A stretch of DNA of 64,000 nucleotides from Amycolatopsis tucumanensis. Lineage in GTDB: Bacteria > Actinomycetota > Actinomycetes > Mycobacteriales > Pseudonocardiaceae. Below the pieces are notes generated by a model. The model searched no databases. It was given only the letters and a program-made list of their open reading frames with translations, and was not told where the DNA came from. How positions within the stretch are numbered: position 1 is the stretch's first letter; each line of letters starts with the position of its first letter. A program made the translations under genes and the position numbers. Of the stretch, positions 16,307 through 24,128 are shown piece after piece. The stretch spans positions 124,001 through 188,000 of the forward strand of contig NZ_JAKGSD010000002.1 of NCBI RefSeq assembly GCF_021654135.1, given 5' to 3'.

Positions 16307-17142
16307 CCTCCCACGCGGGCCAGGGCCCAGTCGTTGTAGTCCTTTTCGGACGTCTCGCGCCGCATCCGGGCGGAGTTCTCCACGTCTTCGCCGACGAGGT
16401 AACGAAGTTGCGTGCTGTCGTCCTCAGCCGCGGTGACGACGGCTTCGGCCACCGTCTGAGCGGTCGCGAGCCGGTAGGGTCCCTCCTGCTCGAACGCGCC
16501 CATCACCTGCCGCACGAGCGGCTCGTAACCGGCGGGGACGGGGACGGCCTGAGCGCTCTCGGCGGTGCGCGCGAGGAAGTTGGTCCCCCGCACCAAGCCG
16601 GGCTCGACGAGCTTGACCGAGACCCCGCGCGCGGCCGCCTCGTAGCGCAGGGATTCGGTGAAGCCTTCGACCGCGAACTTGGTGGCGCTGTAGACCGAAA
16701 GCAGCGGCTCGGGGACGATCCCCGCCCCGGAACTGATCGCGATCAGGCGCCCGCCGCCCTGGTCGGCGAGCATCGGCAGGGCGGCCTGCGTCACCTGCAT
16801 CATCCCGAAGACATTGGTCTCGAACAGCGCCCGGACGGTGGCCATCGGGGTGGCCTCGAAGACGGAGAACAGCCCGGCGCCGGCGTTGTTGACGACGCAG
16901 TCGAGCCGGCCGAAGCGGGTCAGGGTGTCCCGGAGGGCGGCCTGGATCGAGTCCGGGTCGGTGACGTCGAGCACGCAGGTCAGCAGGTGCTCGGTGCCTG
17001 GGCCGAGGTAGCCCTCCGGCAGGGGGCGGCGGGCCGTCGCGACGACGTTCCACCCCCGGTCCAGGAAGAGCTCGGCTGTGGCCTTGCCGAACCCCGACGA
17101 GCTGCCGGTGATCAGGACGGTCTTGCGGGTTTCTGTGCTCAC
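16300..17142 (-). CDS. Short-chain dehydrogenase/reductase (SDR)
   Basis: The 280-residue protein has the cofactor motif TGSSSGFG near residues 11-18, NNAG, and the catalytic YSATK. It starts at GTG 17142. The length and the NVFGMMQVTQAALP block are typical of classical SDRs of the oxidoreductase/reductase type that often pair with a regulator gene. It is divergent from an AraC-type regulator with 72 bp between the starts, so that regulator probably controls it. The substrate cannot be told. Confidence 0.9.
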   Translation of the reverse strand: MSTETRKTVLITGSSSGFGKATAELFLDRGWNVVATARRPLPEGYLGPGTEHLLTCVLDVTDPDSIQAALRDTLTRFGRLDCVVNNAGAGLFSVFEATPMATVRALFETNVFGMMQVTQAALPMLADQGGGRLIAISSGAGIVPEPLLSVYSATKFAVEGFTESLRYEAAARGVSVKLVEPGLVRGTNFLARTAESAQAVPVPAGYEPLVRQVMGAFEQEGPYRLATAQTVAEAVVTAAEDDSTQLRYLVGEDVENSARMRRETSEKDYNDWALARVGGQ

Positions 17143-17214
17143 ACATCAAGTCTCGACGCCGCACGCCCGGACTGTCTATCATCAAAGCTCCGATATTCGT
17201 TAGCGAGAGTCCGG

Positions 17215-18132
17215 ATGAGCGATCCACTGGCCGAGGTGATCGGCCTGCTGCAGCCGCGCGTCGTCCTCTGGAAACAGATCGAGGGCTCTGGGCGGTGGGG
17301 GTTGCGGTTCGAGGCGAACTCCGACGTCAACTTCGGTGTGGCCACCGCCGGCCAGTGCTGGCTGCGGTGCGAGGGAGACCCGGTCCCGCTCGCGGAGGGC
17401 GACTTCCTGCTGCTGTCCGGACCACCCGCCTTCACCTTCAGCAGTGACCTCGGCGCGGATGTCGTCGACGGGGAACGGGCGCTGGCCGGTGTCCCGGACA
17501 ACCACCTGAGACTGGGCAGCGGAGAAGGGCAAGTTACGCGGCTGCTCGCCGGGCATTTCGCGATCGAGCCGGAGAACGCCCATCTCCTGCTGGACCTGCT
17601 GCCGACGGTGGTCCACCTGCGGGCGGGCACCGACGGCGCCGGGCGGATCGCGAAGCTGCTCGAACTGATCGGTGACGAAGCGGGGGCGGACCGGCCCGGT
17701 GGGTCGCTGGTGCTGTCCCGGCTGGTCGAAGTGATGCTGGTCGAGGCGCTGCGCAGCGCTCCGGCGACACTGGAGCACCCGCCGGCCAACCTACTGGCAG
17801 GCCTGAGCGACCCGCGGGTGGCGGCTGCCCTGCACGCGATCCACGCGGACGTCGCCCGGCCCTGGACGGTGGCCGACCTGGCGGCCGAGGCGCGGATCTC
17901 CCGTTCGGTCCTGGCCGAGCGGTTCGCCCGGCGCGTGGGCCTGACGCCGATCGAGTACCTGCTGTCCTGGCGGATGGCCATCGCCAAACGCGCTCTGCGA
18001 CAAGGGAACCAGCCGATCGCCGAGATCGCGCGGCAAATCGGCTACGGCTCGACCAGTGCGTTCAGCACGGCGTTCTCTCGCGTCACCGGATCAGCTCCCG
18101 GGCGGTACGCCCGTCGGCGGACCGCTGAGTGA
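17215..18132 (+). CDS. AraC family transcriptional regulator (cupin_6/RCS-type)
   Basis: The 305-residue protein has an N-terminal cupin-like effector domain (GRWGLRFEANSDVNFGVATA, LAEGDFLLLSGPPAF) and a C-terminal double helix-turn-helix (WTVADLAAEARISRSVLAER, IAEIARQIGYGSTSAFSTAF). This is the architecture of AraC regulators that control divergently transcribed SDR or oxidoreductase genes. The ATG at 17215 is well placed. It probably activates or represses the SDR at 16300-17142. Confidence 0.92.
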   Translation: MSDPLAEVIGLLQPRVVLWKQIEGSGRWGLRFEANSDVNFGVATAGQCWLRCEGDPVPLAEGDFLLLSGPPAFTFSSDLGADVVDGERALAGVPDNHLRLGSGEGQVTRLLAGHFAIEPENAHLLLDLLPTVVHLRAGTDGAGRIAKLLELIGDEAGADRPGGSLVLSRLVEVMLVEALRSAPATLEHPPANLLAGLSDPRVAAALHAIHADVARPWTVADLAAEARISRSVLAERFARRVGLTPIEYLLSWRMAIAKRALRQGNQPIAEIARQIGYGSTSAFSTAFSRVTGSAPGRYARRRTAE

Positions 18133-18188
18133 GGTCTTCCCACCGGTTGCCAATGGCGGGCGTGTCGCGACCCCGCACCGTCGCCCGG

Positions 18189-18262
18189 TGCCCCTGCCAG
18201 GATTCGAACCTGGGGCCTCCGCATCCGTAATGCGGCGCTCTGTCCTGCTGAGCTACAGGGGC
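18189..18262 (-). tRNA. tRNA-Arg (anticodon ACG)
   Basis: Read on the minus strand, the 74-nt sequence folds as a complete cloverleaf. The acceptor is GCCCCTG/CAGGGGC, the D arm GCTC/GAGC, and the anticodon stem CCGCA/TGCGG with loop TTACGGA. A 5-nt variable loop and the T arm CCAGG-TTCGAAT-CCTGG follow, with discriminator A. The anticodon ACG, with A34 presumably edited to inosine, reads CGU, CGC and CGA. GGA in the D loop supplies the A20 arginine identity base, and C35 is present. CCA is not encoded. An intrinsic terminator ends only 19 nt upstream of the 5' end, and I see no independent promoter in between. Confidence 0.95.
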
Positions 18263-18281
18263 CTGAAGTGATGGAGAACCG

Positions 18282-18316
18282 AAAAGCCGCCCGGATCGGG
18301 GTTCCCGATGGGCGGC
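18282..18316 (-). terminator. Intrinsic terminator between the small Arg-rich frame and tRNA-Arg
   Basis: On the minus strand the 5' arm (18316-18304) and 3' arm (18300-18286) pair over 13 bp with a 2-nt bulge and a 3-nt loop, followed by TTTT (18285-18282). It sits after the stop of the 30-codon frame and before the tRNA gene on the same strand. Its 5' arm overlaps the 3' arm of the preceding hairpin by two bases. Confidence 0.65.
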
Positions 18317-18354
18317 TCCCTCGTCATGAGGTGATCACGTCATGACGAGGGAGC
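18315..18354 (-). repeat. Perfect 15-bp-arm hairpin covering the stop codon of the small frame
   Basis: Arms 18315-18329 and 18340-18354 are exact reverse complements around a 10-nt loop that itself contains GTGATCAC. On the minus strand the 5' arm is exactly the last four codons plus the TGA of the 30-codon frame. A ribosome reaching the stop codon would therefore melt it. There is no T-tract directly after it, so it is unlikely to be a terminator by itself. Confidence 0.8.
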
Positions 18355-18432
18355 ACCGCGGCGCAGGCCAGTGGACGGGCACGCAAGCGCGACCGGCAGG
18401 CGCCGTGTCTCTCGCTTTCGCTTGTCCGTCAT
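18340..18432 (-). CDS. Putative 30-residue Arg-rich small protein or leader peptide
   Basis: The frame starts at ATG 18432 after GGGGGAA at a suitable distance and ends at a TGA within the hairpin arm. The peptide begins MTDKRKRETRR and has six arginines in 30 residues, two of them coded by CGA, a codon read by the tRNA-Arg(ACG) encoded just downstream. A promoter-like TTGACG-18-CACCAT lies 30 nt upstream of the ATG. The unit of promoter, short peptide, overlapping hairpins and terminator before a gene resembles a ribosome-dependent attenuator. It could equally be an independent small gene. I do not recognise a known family. Confidence 0.45.
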   Translation of the reverse strand: MTDKRKRETRRLPVALACPSTGLRRGAPSS

Positions 18433-18461
18433 GGCTTCCCCCTCGGTGATCGTGTGCGGAC

Positions 18462-18491
18462 ATGGTGCCCACTGCACGCCGGGTGCGTCAA
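18462..18491 (-). promoter_or_regulatory. Sigma-70-like promoter for the small frame (and perhaps tRNA-Arg)
   Basis: On the minus strand TTGACG (18491-18486) is separated by 18 nt from CACCAT (18467-18462). The -35 matches the consensus at five of six positions and the -10 is weaker. The -10 ends 29 nt before the small-frame ATG. Confidence 0.5.
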
Positions 18492-18565
18492 TCTTGTTTT
18501 TCGGCGCCAGCGGGGTGGTTGCGGTTGCCGGGGGACAATCCCGAATGGGGCACGTGACCGGTCGT

Positions 18566-19360
18566 CTAAGAGACGGTTTCCTCCCGCGCCCGGGCCAGGA
18601 TGGCCTGGGCGCGCAGGATGACCGGGCGGTCCACCATCTGTCCGTTGTGGACACCCACCGACCCGTCACCCACCGAGGCCAGCACTCCCTCCGCCCACGA
18701 GATCTCCGCGGCGGTGGGGGTGCAGGCCTCGTGCACGGGGCCGACCTGGCGGGGGTGGATGCAGAGTTTGCCGGTGAAGCCGAGCTCGATCGCGTGCGCG
18801 AGGTCGGCTTGGAGGACGGCCGGGTCGTCCAGTGCGGTGGTGACGCCGTCGATCGGGGCGGCGCGGCCGGTCGCGGCGGCGGCGAGTACCAGGGCGGAGC
18901 GGGCGTGGTGCAGGGCGGTGTGGGAGCGGTGGTCGACGCCGAGTTGGGTGGCGAGGTCGATGCTGCCGAACGCGGGCCGTACGACGTTCTCGGCGGCGCA
19001 GACCTCCACGGCCCGCACCACGCCGAGGGCGGTTTCGATCAGCGGGATCACCGGGGCGCCGATCGATGCCAGCACGGCGGGATCTTCGGCCTTGGGCACC
19101 ATGATCGCGGTGGCCTGGCCGGTGATGGCGGTGAGGTCGTCGTCGAACCAGGGGGTGCCGGGGCCGTTGATCCGCACCACCGCCGGATGCCCCGTCTCGA
19201 GCCACGACCGCACGTGTTCCCGCGCCGAGGCCTTCTGCTCGGGGGCGACGGCGTCCTCCAAATCGAGGACCACCACGTCGGCGCCGGAGGCGGCGGCCTT
19301 GGTGAACCGGTCGGGGCGGTGGCCGGGCACGAACAGGAAACTCCGCGCACCGGCGATCAT
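18566..19360 (-). CDS. CitE-like CoA ester lyase (HpcH/HpaI superfamily; citramalyl/malyl-CoA lyase type)
   Basis: The 264-residue protein has RSFLFVPGHRPDRFTKA at the N-terminus, the acidic metal-site stretch VLDLEDAVAP near residue 35, RINGPGTPWF, PAFGSIDLATQLGV and CIHPRQV near the C-terminus. These are the CitE/malyl-CoA lyase landmarks. It should cleave a 3-hydroxy-acyl-CoA such as citramalyl-CoA to acetyl-CoA and a 2-oxoacid. The start overlaps the MaoC-type hydratase gene by ATGA. Hydratase plus CitE-like lyase is the pair used in the itaconate (itaconyl-CoA hydratase, citramalyl-CoA lyase) and 3-hydroxypropionate routes. Stand-alone CitE proteins can have other substrates. Confidence 0.88.
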   Translation of the reverse strand: MIAGARSFLFVPGHRPDRFTKAAASGADVVVLDLEDAVAPEQKASAREHVRSWLETGHPAVVRINGPGTPWFDDDLTAITGQATAIMVPKAEDPAVLASIGAPVIPLIETALGVVRAVEVCAAENVVRPAFGSIDLATQLGVDHRSHTALHHARSALVLAAAATGRAAPIDGVTTALDDPAVLQADLAHAIELGFTGKLCIHPRQVGPVHEACTPTAAEISWAEGVLASVGDGSVGVHNGQMVDRPVILRAQAILARAREETVS

Positions 19361-20172
19361 GCGGCACCCCGCAGGACGCCGGTGGCGGTCTGCCGCCCGT
19401 ACCTGTCCCGCACCGCCGTGGCTACGCTGTCGGGTTCCTTGGTGGCGGTGGTGATCAGGCCCTGGTGGTCGAACAACGGGGACACCAGCCGGTAGGAGAA
19501 TTCGACATCCCCGCCGATACCGGTGGCGCGGGCGGCTTCGGCCATCGCCAGCGCCTGCAGCGGCCCGTGGGTCAGCAACCCCGGATAGCCCTCCACGTCG
19601 CGGGCGTAGTCGCGGTCGTAATGAATCCGGTACGCGTTGTAGGTCAGCGCGGAGAACCGGAACAACAACGTCGGTGTCACCTCGATCGCCCACTCACCCG
19701 GCCCGGCCGGCACCACCTCGGCGCCCTCGTCGGCGGGCAGCCCACCGGCGGTGGCGGGCCGGTAGACGATGTCCTGCCGCTCCTCGACCACCACCCGCCC
19801 GCCCTGGGAGATCAGGTGTTCCACGGTCACGAAGGTCAACGGTCCGGACCGGCCCTGCTTGTCGGCCACCGAGGCCACCCGGGTGCGCCGCGTCGCCGCC
19901 TCCCCGCACCGCAACACCCCACGGGCGCGGACCCGGCCCCCGGCCCACATCCGCCGCCGCCCCGGCCCCGGCGGCGCCGGCACACAGTTACGCACCGGAT
20001 GCCCATCCGGCCCCAAATCCGTCTGCGCCGGCCGGTCCAGCAGATACAGCCAGTGCCACAACAACGGCAGCCCCTCGCGCGACAGATCCGGCACCGGCAC
20101 GTCCAGCAACGCGCCCAGCGCCCGCGCCGGCTCCGGCGCCACCACCTCACTGCGCTCCACAACCTCCGACAC
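19357..20172 (-). CDS. MaoC-like double-hotdog hydratase (mesaconyl-C4-CoA/itaconyl-CoA hydratase-like)
   Basis: The 271-residue protein starts at GTG 20172. Its N-terminal half resembles a FAS1-like degenerate hotdog (GLPLLWHWLYLLDRPAQTDL). The C-terminal half carries RIHYDRDYARDVEGYPGLLTHGPL, the catalytic Asp/His stretch of the R-hydratase hotdog. The size and layout match mesaconyl-C4-CoA hydratase and itaconyl-CoA hydratase rather than a simple 150-residue MaoC. It is coupled to the CitE-like lyase downstream, so its product is probably that lyase's substrate. The substrate is inferred. Confidence 0.85.
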   Translation of the reverse strand: MSEVVERSEVVAPEPARALGALLDVPVPDLSREGLPLLWHWLYLLDRPAQTDLGPDGHPVRNCVPAPPGPGRRRMWAGGRVRARGVLRCGEAATRRTRVASVADKQGRSGPLTFVTVEHLISQGGRVVVEERQDIVYRPATAGGLPADEGAEVVPAGPGEWAIEVTPTLLFRFSALTYNAYRIHYDRDYARDVEGYPGLLTHGPLQALAMAEAARATGIGGDVEFSYRLVSPLFDHQGLITTATKEPDSVATAVRDRYGRQTATGVLRGAA

Positions 20173-20176
20173 GGCG

Positions 20177-21328
20177 TCAGATCCGGTTCCGGCTGATCAA
20201 CTGCCGCGCGATCACACCACGCTGGATCTCGTTGGTGCCCTCACCCACGATCATCAACGGCGCATCCCGGAAATACCGCTCCACATCGAACTCCGTCGAA
20301 TACCCATACCCACCATGAATCCGCACCGCGTTCAACGCCACCTCCATCGCCGTCTCCGACGCGAACAACTTCGCCATCCCCGCCTCCATGTCACACCGCT
20401 GCCCCGAGTCATACCGACGCGCCGCCATCAACACCAACTGCCGCGCCGCCTCCAACTTCGTCGCCATATCCGCCAGATAATTCCCGATCGACTGATGCTG
20501 CCAAATCGGCTTCCCAAACGACTCCCGCTCCTGCGCATACCGCAACGAATCCTCCAGCGCCGCCCGCCCCACCCCCAACGCCCGGGACGCCACCTGGATC
20601 CGGCCCACTTCGAGGCCCTTCATCATCTGGGCGAACCCGTCGCCCTCGGCGCCACCCAGCAGCGCGTCCACCGGCGCGCGGTACCCGTCGAAGGACAGCT
20701 CACAACTCTCCACACCCTTGTAGCCCAGCTTCGGCAGATCACGGGACACGGTGAGCCCGTCACCGTGTTCCACCAGCAGGATGCTCATCCCGGCATGCCG
20801 GGGCGTGGCGGCCGGATCGGTCTTGCACAGCAGCGCGATCAGCTGGGAGCGGCGGGAGTTGGTGATCCACGTCTTCGCGCCGTTGACCACGTAGTGGTCC
20901 CCCTCGCGCCGGGCCGTGGTGGTCATCGCCTGCAGGTCGGATCCGCCGCCCGGCTCGGTCAGCGCCATGGTCGCCCGGATCTCCCCCGTCGCCATCCGCG
21001 GCAGGTAGCGGTCCCGCTGCTCCGGCGTGCCGAACGTGGCGATCAGCTTCGACACCACCGTGTGCCCGCCCATCGCCCCGGCCAGGCTCATCCAGCCCCG
21101 CGCCAGCTCCTCGGTGACCTGGACGTAGCACGGCATCGACACCGCGACCTCGCCCCACGGCTCCGGGATCGCCAAGCCGAAGATGCCCATCTCCTTCATC
21201 GCCTCGATGAGCTTCTCCGGATAGGCGTTGTCGTGCTCCAGCTCCCGCGCCACCGGCCGCACCTCGCGGTCCACGAAGTCCCGCACGGTGTCGACGATGA
21301 ACTGCTCTTCGGTGCTCAGCTCAGGCAT
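20177..21328 (-). CDS. Acyl-CoA dehydrogenase
   Basis: The 383-residue flavoprotein has the middle-domain signature ALTEPGGGSDL and the FAD-binding TWITNS. Its C-terminal IHGGYGYSTEF is followed by GEGTNEIQRGVIARQL, where Glu363 is in the usual base position of short/medium-chain enzymes. It should introduce a 2,3-double bond in an acyl-CoA, passing electrons to ETF. It lies directly upstream of the hydratase gene (4 nt gap). The gene order lyase-hydratase-dehydrogenase resembles the mycobacterial citE-maoC-fadE19 segment. The chain or branch specificity is unknown. Confidence 0.92.
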   Translation of the reverse strand: MPELSTEEQFIVDTVRDFVDREVRPVARELEHDNAYPEKLIEAMKEMGIFGLAIPEPWGEVAVSMPCYVQVTEELARGWMSLAGAMGGHTVVSKLIATFGTPEQRDRYLPRMATGEIRATMALTEPGGGSDLQAMTTTARREGDHYVVNGAKTWITNSRRSQLIALLCKTDPAATPRHAGMSILLVEHGDGLTVSRDLPKLGYKGVESCELSFDGYRAPVDALLGGAEGDGFAQMMKGLEVGRIQVASRALGVGRAALEDSLRYAQERESFGKPIWQHQSIGNYLADMATKLEAARQLVLMAARRYDSGQRCDMEAGMAKLFASETAMEVALNAVRIHGGYGYSTEFDVERYFRDAPLMIVGEGTNEIQRGVIARQLISRNRI

Positions 21329-22184
21329 GGTGTGTCCTCGCGGTGGTGGGTGGCGGCACGAGGTGCCGGGGTCCGGTGGCGACGCCGTCGAGGGCGAGCA
21401 CCCGGCCGCCCTTGGCCGCCGTGACGACGAGCGTGTCGCGGGCCGGGCCCGCGAAGCACAGGTTGGTCGGGAAGGTGCCGTCCGGGAAGCGGATGGGCGG
21501 CAGTGGGGTGCCGTCGGTGTCGAACACGGCGATCCGGTCGGCGTCGGGCAGTGCCGCGTAGAGCCGCCCGTCGGCGTCGAACGCCAGGCCGTCCGGGCCG
21601 CCCGGAAGGACAGCGAGGACACCGTCGAAGCGCAGGGACGCCCCGTCCCAGGTGTAGCCAAGCAGACGGCGTTCGCGGGTCGCGGCGACGATCAACCGGT
21701 CGCCGCAGAAGGCCAGCCCGTTGGGGAAGCCGATCCCCTCGGCGACCACCTCGAGCCGCCCGTCCCGCGGGTCGTAGGCGAACACCTGGCCGGGGCCCTC
21801 CTCGTGCGGGCTGCCGGGATCGGTGAACCATATCCGCCCGTCCGGGCCGCGGACCAAGTCGTTGGGCGCGCGCACCCCGGCGGTGAGGGCGTCCAGGACG
21901 GTGCCGCCGAGCAGGGTCTGCAGTCCCGCGGGGGCCGGGCGGTGCGAGCTGCTCCGCCGCACCGATCCCCCGTTCTGGGCGACCCACACCCGGCCGTGCT
22001 CGTCCTCGGCCAGCCCGTTCGGGCCGCCGCCGGTCTCGACTCGCCGCACGACGGCGCCGGTGCGGTGGTCGAGTTCGAGGACCTGGCCGCGGGACACGCT
22101 GGTCACGAGCAGGCGGCCGTCGCTGGTCCACAACGGACCTTCGGTGAAGCCCGCGCCGCTGGTGAGCAACCGGATGTCAGGCAT
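21321..22184 (-). CDS. SMP-30/gluconolactonase/LRE family protein
   Basis: The 287-residue beta-propeller has FTEGPLW near the N-terminus (metal-binding Glu), GGPNGLAED, RAPNDLVRGPDG and GGPDGLAFDADG, the recurring blade motifs of calcium-dependent lactonases. It would hydrolyse a lactone or act on an enol-lactone in the cytosol. It overlaps the CoA ligase and acyl-CoA dehydrogenase genes by 8 nt each, so it is firmly in the operon. A lactonase suggests a cyclic or hydroxy-acid intermediate upstream of CoA activation. Confidence 0.88.
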   Translation of the reverse strand: MPDIRLLTSGAGFTEGPLWTSDGRLLVTSVSRGQVLELDHRTGAVVRRVETGGGPNGLAEDEHGRVWVAQNGGSVRRSSSHRPAPAGLQTLLGGTVLDALTAGVRAPNDLVRGPDGRIWFTDPGSPHEEGPGQVFAYDPRDGRLEVVAEGIGFPNGLAFCGDRLIVAATRERRLLGYTWDGASLRFDGVLAVLPGGPDGLAFDADGRLYAALPDADRIAVFDTDGTPLPPIRFPDGTFPTNLCFAGPARDTLVVTAAKGGRVLALDGVATGPRHLVPPPTTARTHHA

Positions 22185-23745
22185 CGAACACCTCGCGCAG
22201 CTTCAGCTTGCTGACCTTGCCGGTGTCGGTGAGTGGCAGGTCGGCGGCGGTCATCAGCACGAACCGCGACGGCACCTTGTACCCGGCCGCCTGTCCGCGG
22301 ATGTGGGCGGTCAGGTCGGCGACGAGCCCGTCCCGGTCGGCGCCCGGGTCGCGGGGCACCAGCACGCAGGCCATCACCTCGTCACCGTTCTCGCCGGGCA
22401 CGCCCATGACGAAGGCCTGATCGACGGCATCGTGGCCGATGAGGATGTCCTCGACCTCGGCGGGGGCGATGTTGATGCCCTTGATCTTCATCATCTCCTT
22501 GCGCCGCCCGGCGAAGTGCAGCCGGCCGTGCTCGTCGAGCCATCCCAGGTCGCCGGTGCGGAACCAGCCGCCGGGCCGGATGGCGTCGGCGTCGAGTTCG
22601 GGCGCGTCGAGGTAGCCGTCGATCACCGCGCCGGACAGCTCGATCTCCCCGGTCACCCCGGCCGGGCACGGCCGCCCGGTGTCGTCGACGATCCGGACCT
22701 GCTGCGTGGGCAGCGCGGTGCCGCAGGTACTCAGCTTGACCTCCACCGGGTCGAGCGCGTCGCTGACGGTGGAGTGCCCGTAGCCTTCGGTGAGCCCGTA
22801 CATGCTGCACACCTGCGTGACGCCGAGTTCCTCGATCACCAGGCGCTTGTCCTCAGCGGTGAACCCGCACGTGCCGGTGCGCAACGAGGAAATATCGCGC
22901 TTGCCGAACGACGGCGCGGACAGCAGCGCCCGCGTGGTGGGCGCGAGTCCGTAGTAGACGGTGCAGCGCTCGCGTTCGATGAAGGCCAGCGCCTCCTCGC
23001 CGTCGAGGCGTTCCTGCAGGCACAGCGTGGTGGCGTGGGTGAGGGCGACGGGCAGGGCGTTGGCCGTGCCGTAACCGAAGAAGAACGGCGCCGAGATCCA
23101 CAGCCGGTCGCCGGGGCGCAGGTGCTGCCGGCGGCCGATCTCGCGGGGGTTGGCCACCAGCGGGCCGTGGCGCAGCGGCACCGGTTTGGGTTTCGCGGTG
23201 CTGCCGCTGGTGAACAGGATCGCCGCCAAGTCGCCGGGGCCGACCGGCACGTCGACGAGCGGGCCGCCGGGCAGCGCCGGGGGCAGCTCCGCGCCGGCGG
23301 GCCAGGTGAGCGCGCCGAGGTAGTCGCGGCGGGACTCGCCGTAGAGCTCACCGTACCCGGCCTGGGCCAGGTCGGCGAGGACGTCGCGGCCGAACAGCTT
23401 GTCGTCGGTCACGACGGCCCGCAGCCCGGCCCGCTCGATCACGTAGGCGTATTCGGAGGAGCGGTACCAGGTGTTGACCGGGACCGCGACGAGACCGGCG
23501 AGGTGCGCGCCGAGGGTCGCGGTGAGCCAGCGCAGCCCGTTGGGCAGCAGCACGCCCACCCGGTCGCCCGGCCGCAGTCCCGCGGCCGCGTAGCCCGCAG
23601 CCATCCGTTCACACGCGCCGAGCAAGCCGGCGAAGGTGGCGCGGCCGTCGGCGGCGACCACGGCCTCGTGGTCGCCAAAGTGCTCGCCGAGGGCACGCAG
23701 CACCCCGGGCAGGGTGTCCTGGCCGAGAAGCCGGTAGTGATCCAC
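22177..23745 (-). CDS. AMP-forming acyl-CoA synthetase (benzoate-CoA ligase/FadD-like)
   Basis: The 522-residue enzyme has LFTSGSTAKPKPVPLRHG as phosphate loop, YGLTEGYG, GWFRTGDLGWLDEHGRLHF, the hinge KEMMKIKGINIAP and the C-terminal TDTGKVSKLKLRE lysine motif. I chose GTG 23745, with AAGGAG 7 nt upstream. The frame continues upstream but into the DUF35 gene. It should prime the substrate acid for this pathway. The phosphate loop has Ala-Lys-Pro-Lys-Pro in place of the common Gly-x-Pro-Lys-Gly, a small deviation from most family members. Confidence 0.9.
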   Translation of the reverse strand: MDHYRLLGQDTLPGVLRALGEHFGDHEAVVAADGRATFAGLLGACERMAAGYAAAGLRPGDRVGVLLPNGLRWLTATLGAHLAGLVAVPVNTWYRSSEYAYVIERAGLRAVVTDDKLFGRDVLADLAQAGYGELYGESRRDYLGALTWPAGAELPPALPGGPLVDVPVGPGDLAAILFTSGSTAKPKPVPLRHGPLVANPREIGRRQHLRPGDRLWISAPFFFGYGTANALPVALTHATTLCLQERLDGEEALAFIERERCTVYYGLAPTTRALLSAPSFGKRDISSLRTGTCGFTAEDKRLVIEELGVTQVCSMYGLTEGYGHSTVSDALDPVEVKLSTCGTALPTQQVRIVDDTGRPCPAGVTGEIELSGAVIDGYLDAPELDADAIRPGGWFRTGDLGWLDEHGRLHFAGRRKEMMKIKGINIAPAEVEDILIGHDAVDQAFVMGVPGENGDEVMACVLVPRDPGADRDGLVADLTAHIRGQAAGYKVPSRFVLMTAADLPLTDTGKVSKLKLREVFDA

Positions 23746-23756
23746 AGTGGACTCCT

Positions 23757-24128
23757 TCAGGCGGGCCGGAACCGCACCAGCGGGGTGCCGTTCACGCGCT
23801 CGAACGTAGCCGTCACGGGCAGGCCGACGCGGACGTCGCCGCCGGTGACGTTGCTGATGATCTTCACGCCCTCGGTCAGCAGCACGACCGCGACGACGTA
23901 CGGCGGCTGCGGTCCCGGCGGCGGGAAATAGGCCTTGCGGAACACGGCGTAGGACCACACCGTGCCGGTGCCGGCCGCGGTGAACCACTCGATGTCGCCG
24001 TGGACCCGGCAGTGCGGGCAGACCGGTTTGGGCGGGAAGCGGGACTCGCCGCAGGCCCGGCACCGCGCCACGCGCAGCTGCCCGGCTTCGAGACCGGCGA
24101 GGTGCGGGGTGAGGTCGATGGTGTTCAC
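23757..24128 (-). CDS. DUF35 OB-fold protein with zinc ribbon (partner of the adjacent thiolase-like protein)
   Basis: The 123-residue protein has a rubredoxin-like zinc ribbon (CRACG at about 23-27 and CPHC at about 37-40) followed by an OB-fold (GTGTVWSYAVFRKAYFP, PYVVAVV). DUF35 proteins form complexes with SCP2-type thiolases or thiolase-like aldolases and help hold the acyl-CoA. It starts at GTG 24128 in a GTGA overlap with the thiolase-like gene, which strongly suggests a 1:1 complex. Confidence 0.9.
   Translation of the reverse strand: MNTIDLTPHLAGLEAGQLRVARCRACGESRFPPKPVCPHCRVHGDIEWFTAAGTGTVWSYAVFRKAYFPPPGPQPPYVVAVVLLTEGVKIISNVTGGDVRVGLPVTATFERVNGTPLVRFRPA

Noticed and set aside
18189..18262. 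tRNA-Arg as the attachment site of an integrated element
   Set aside because: No integrase, no excisionase and no repeat of the tRNA 3' end were seen in the window.
18566..19456. Long open frames opposite real genes throughout the window, for example antisense to the CitE-like gene
   Set aside because: High GC creates them. Their products are rich in Arg, Gly, His and Ala with no motifs or start signals.
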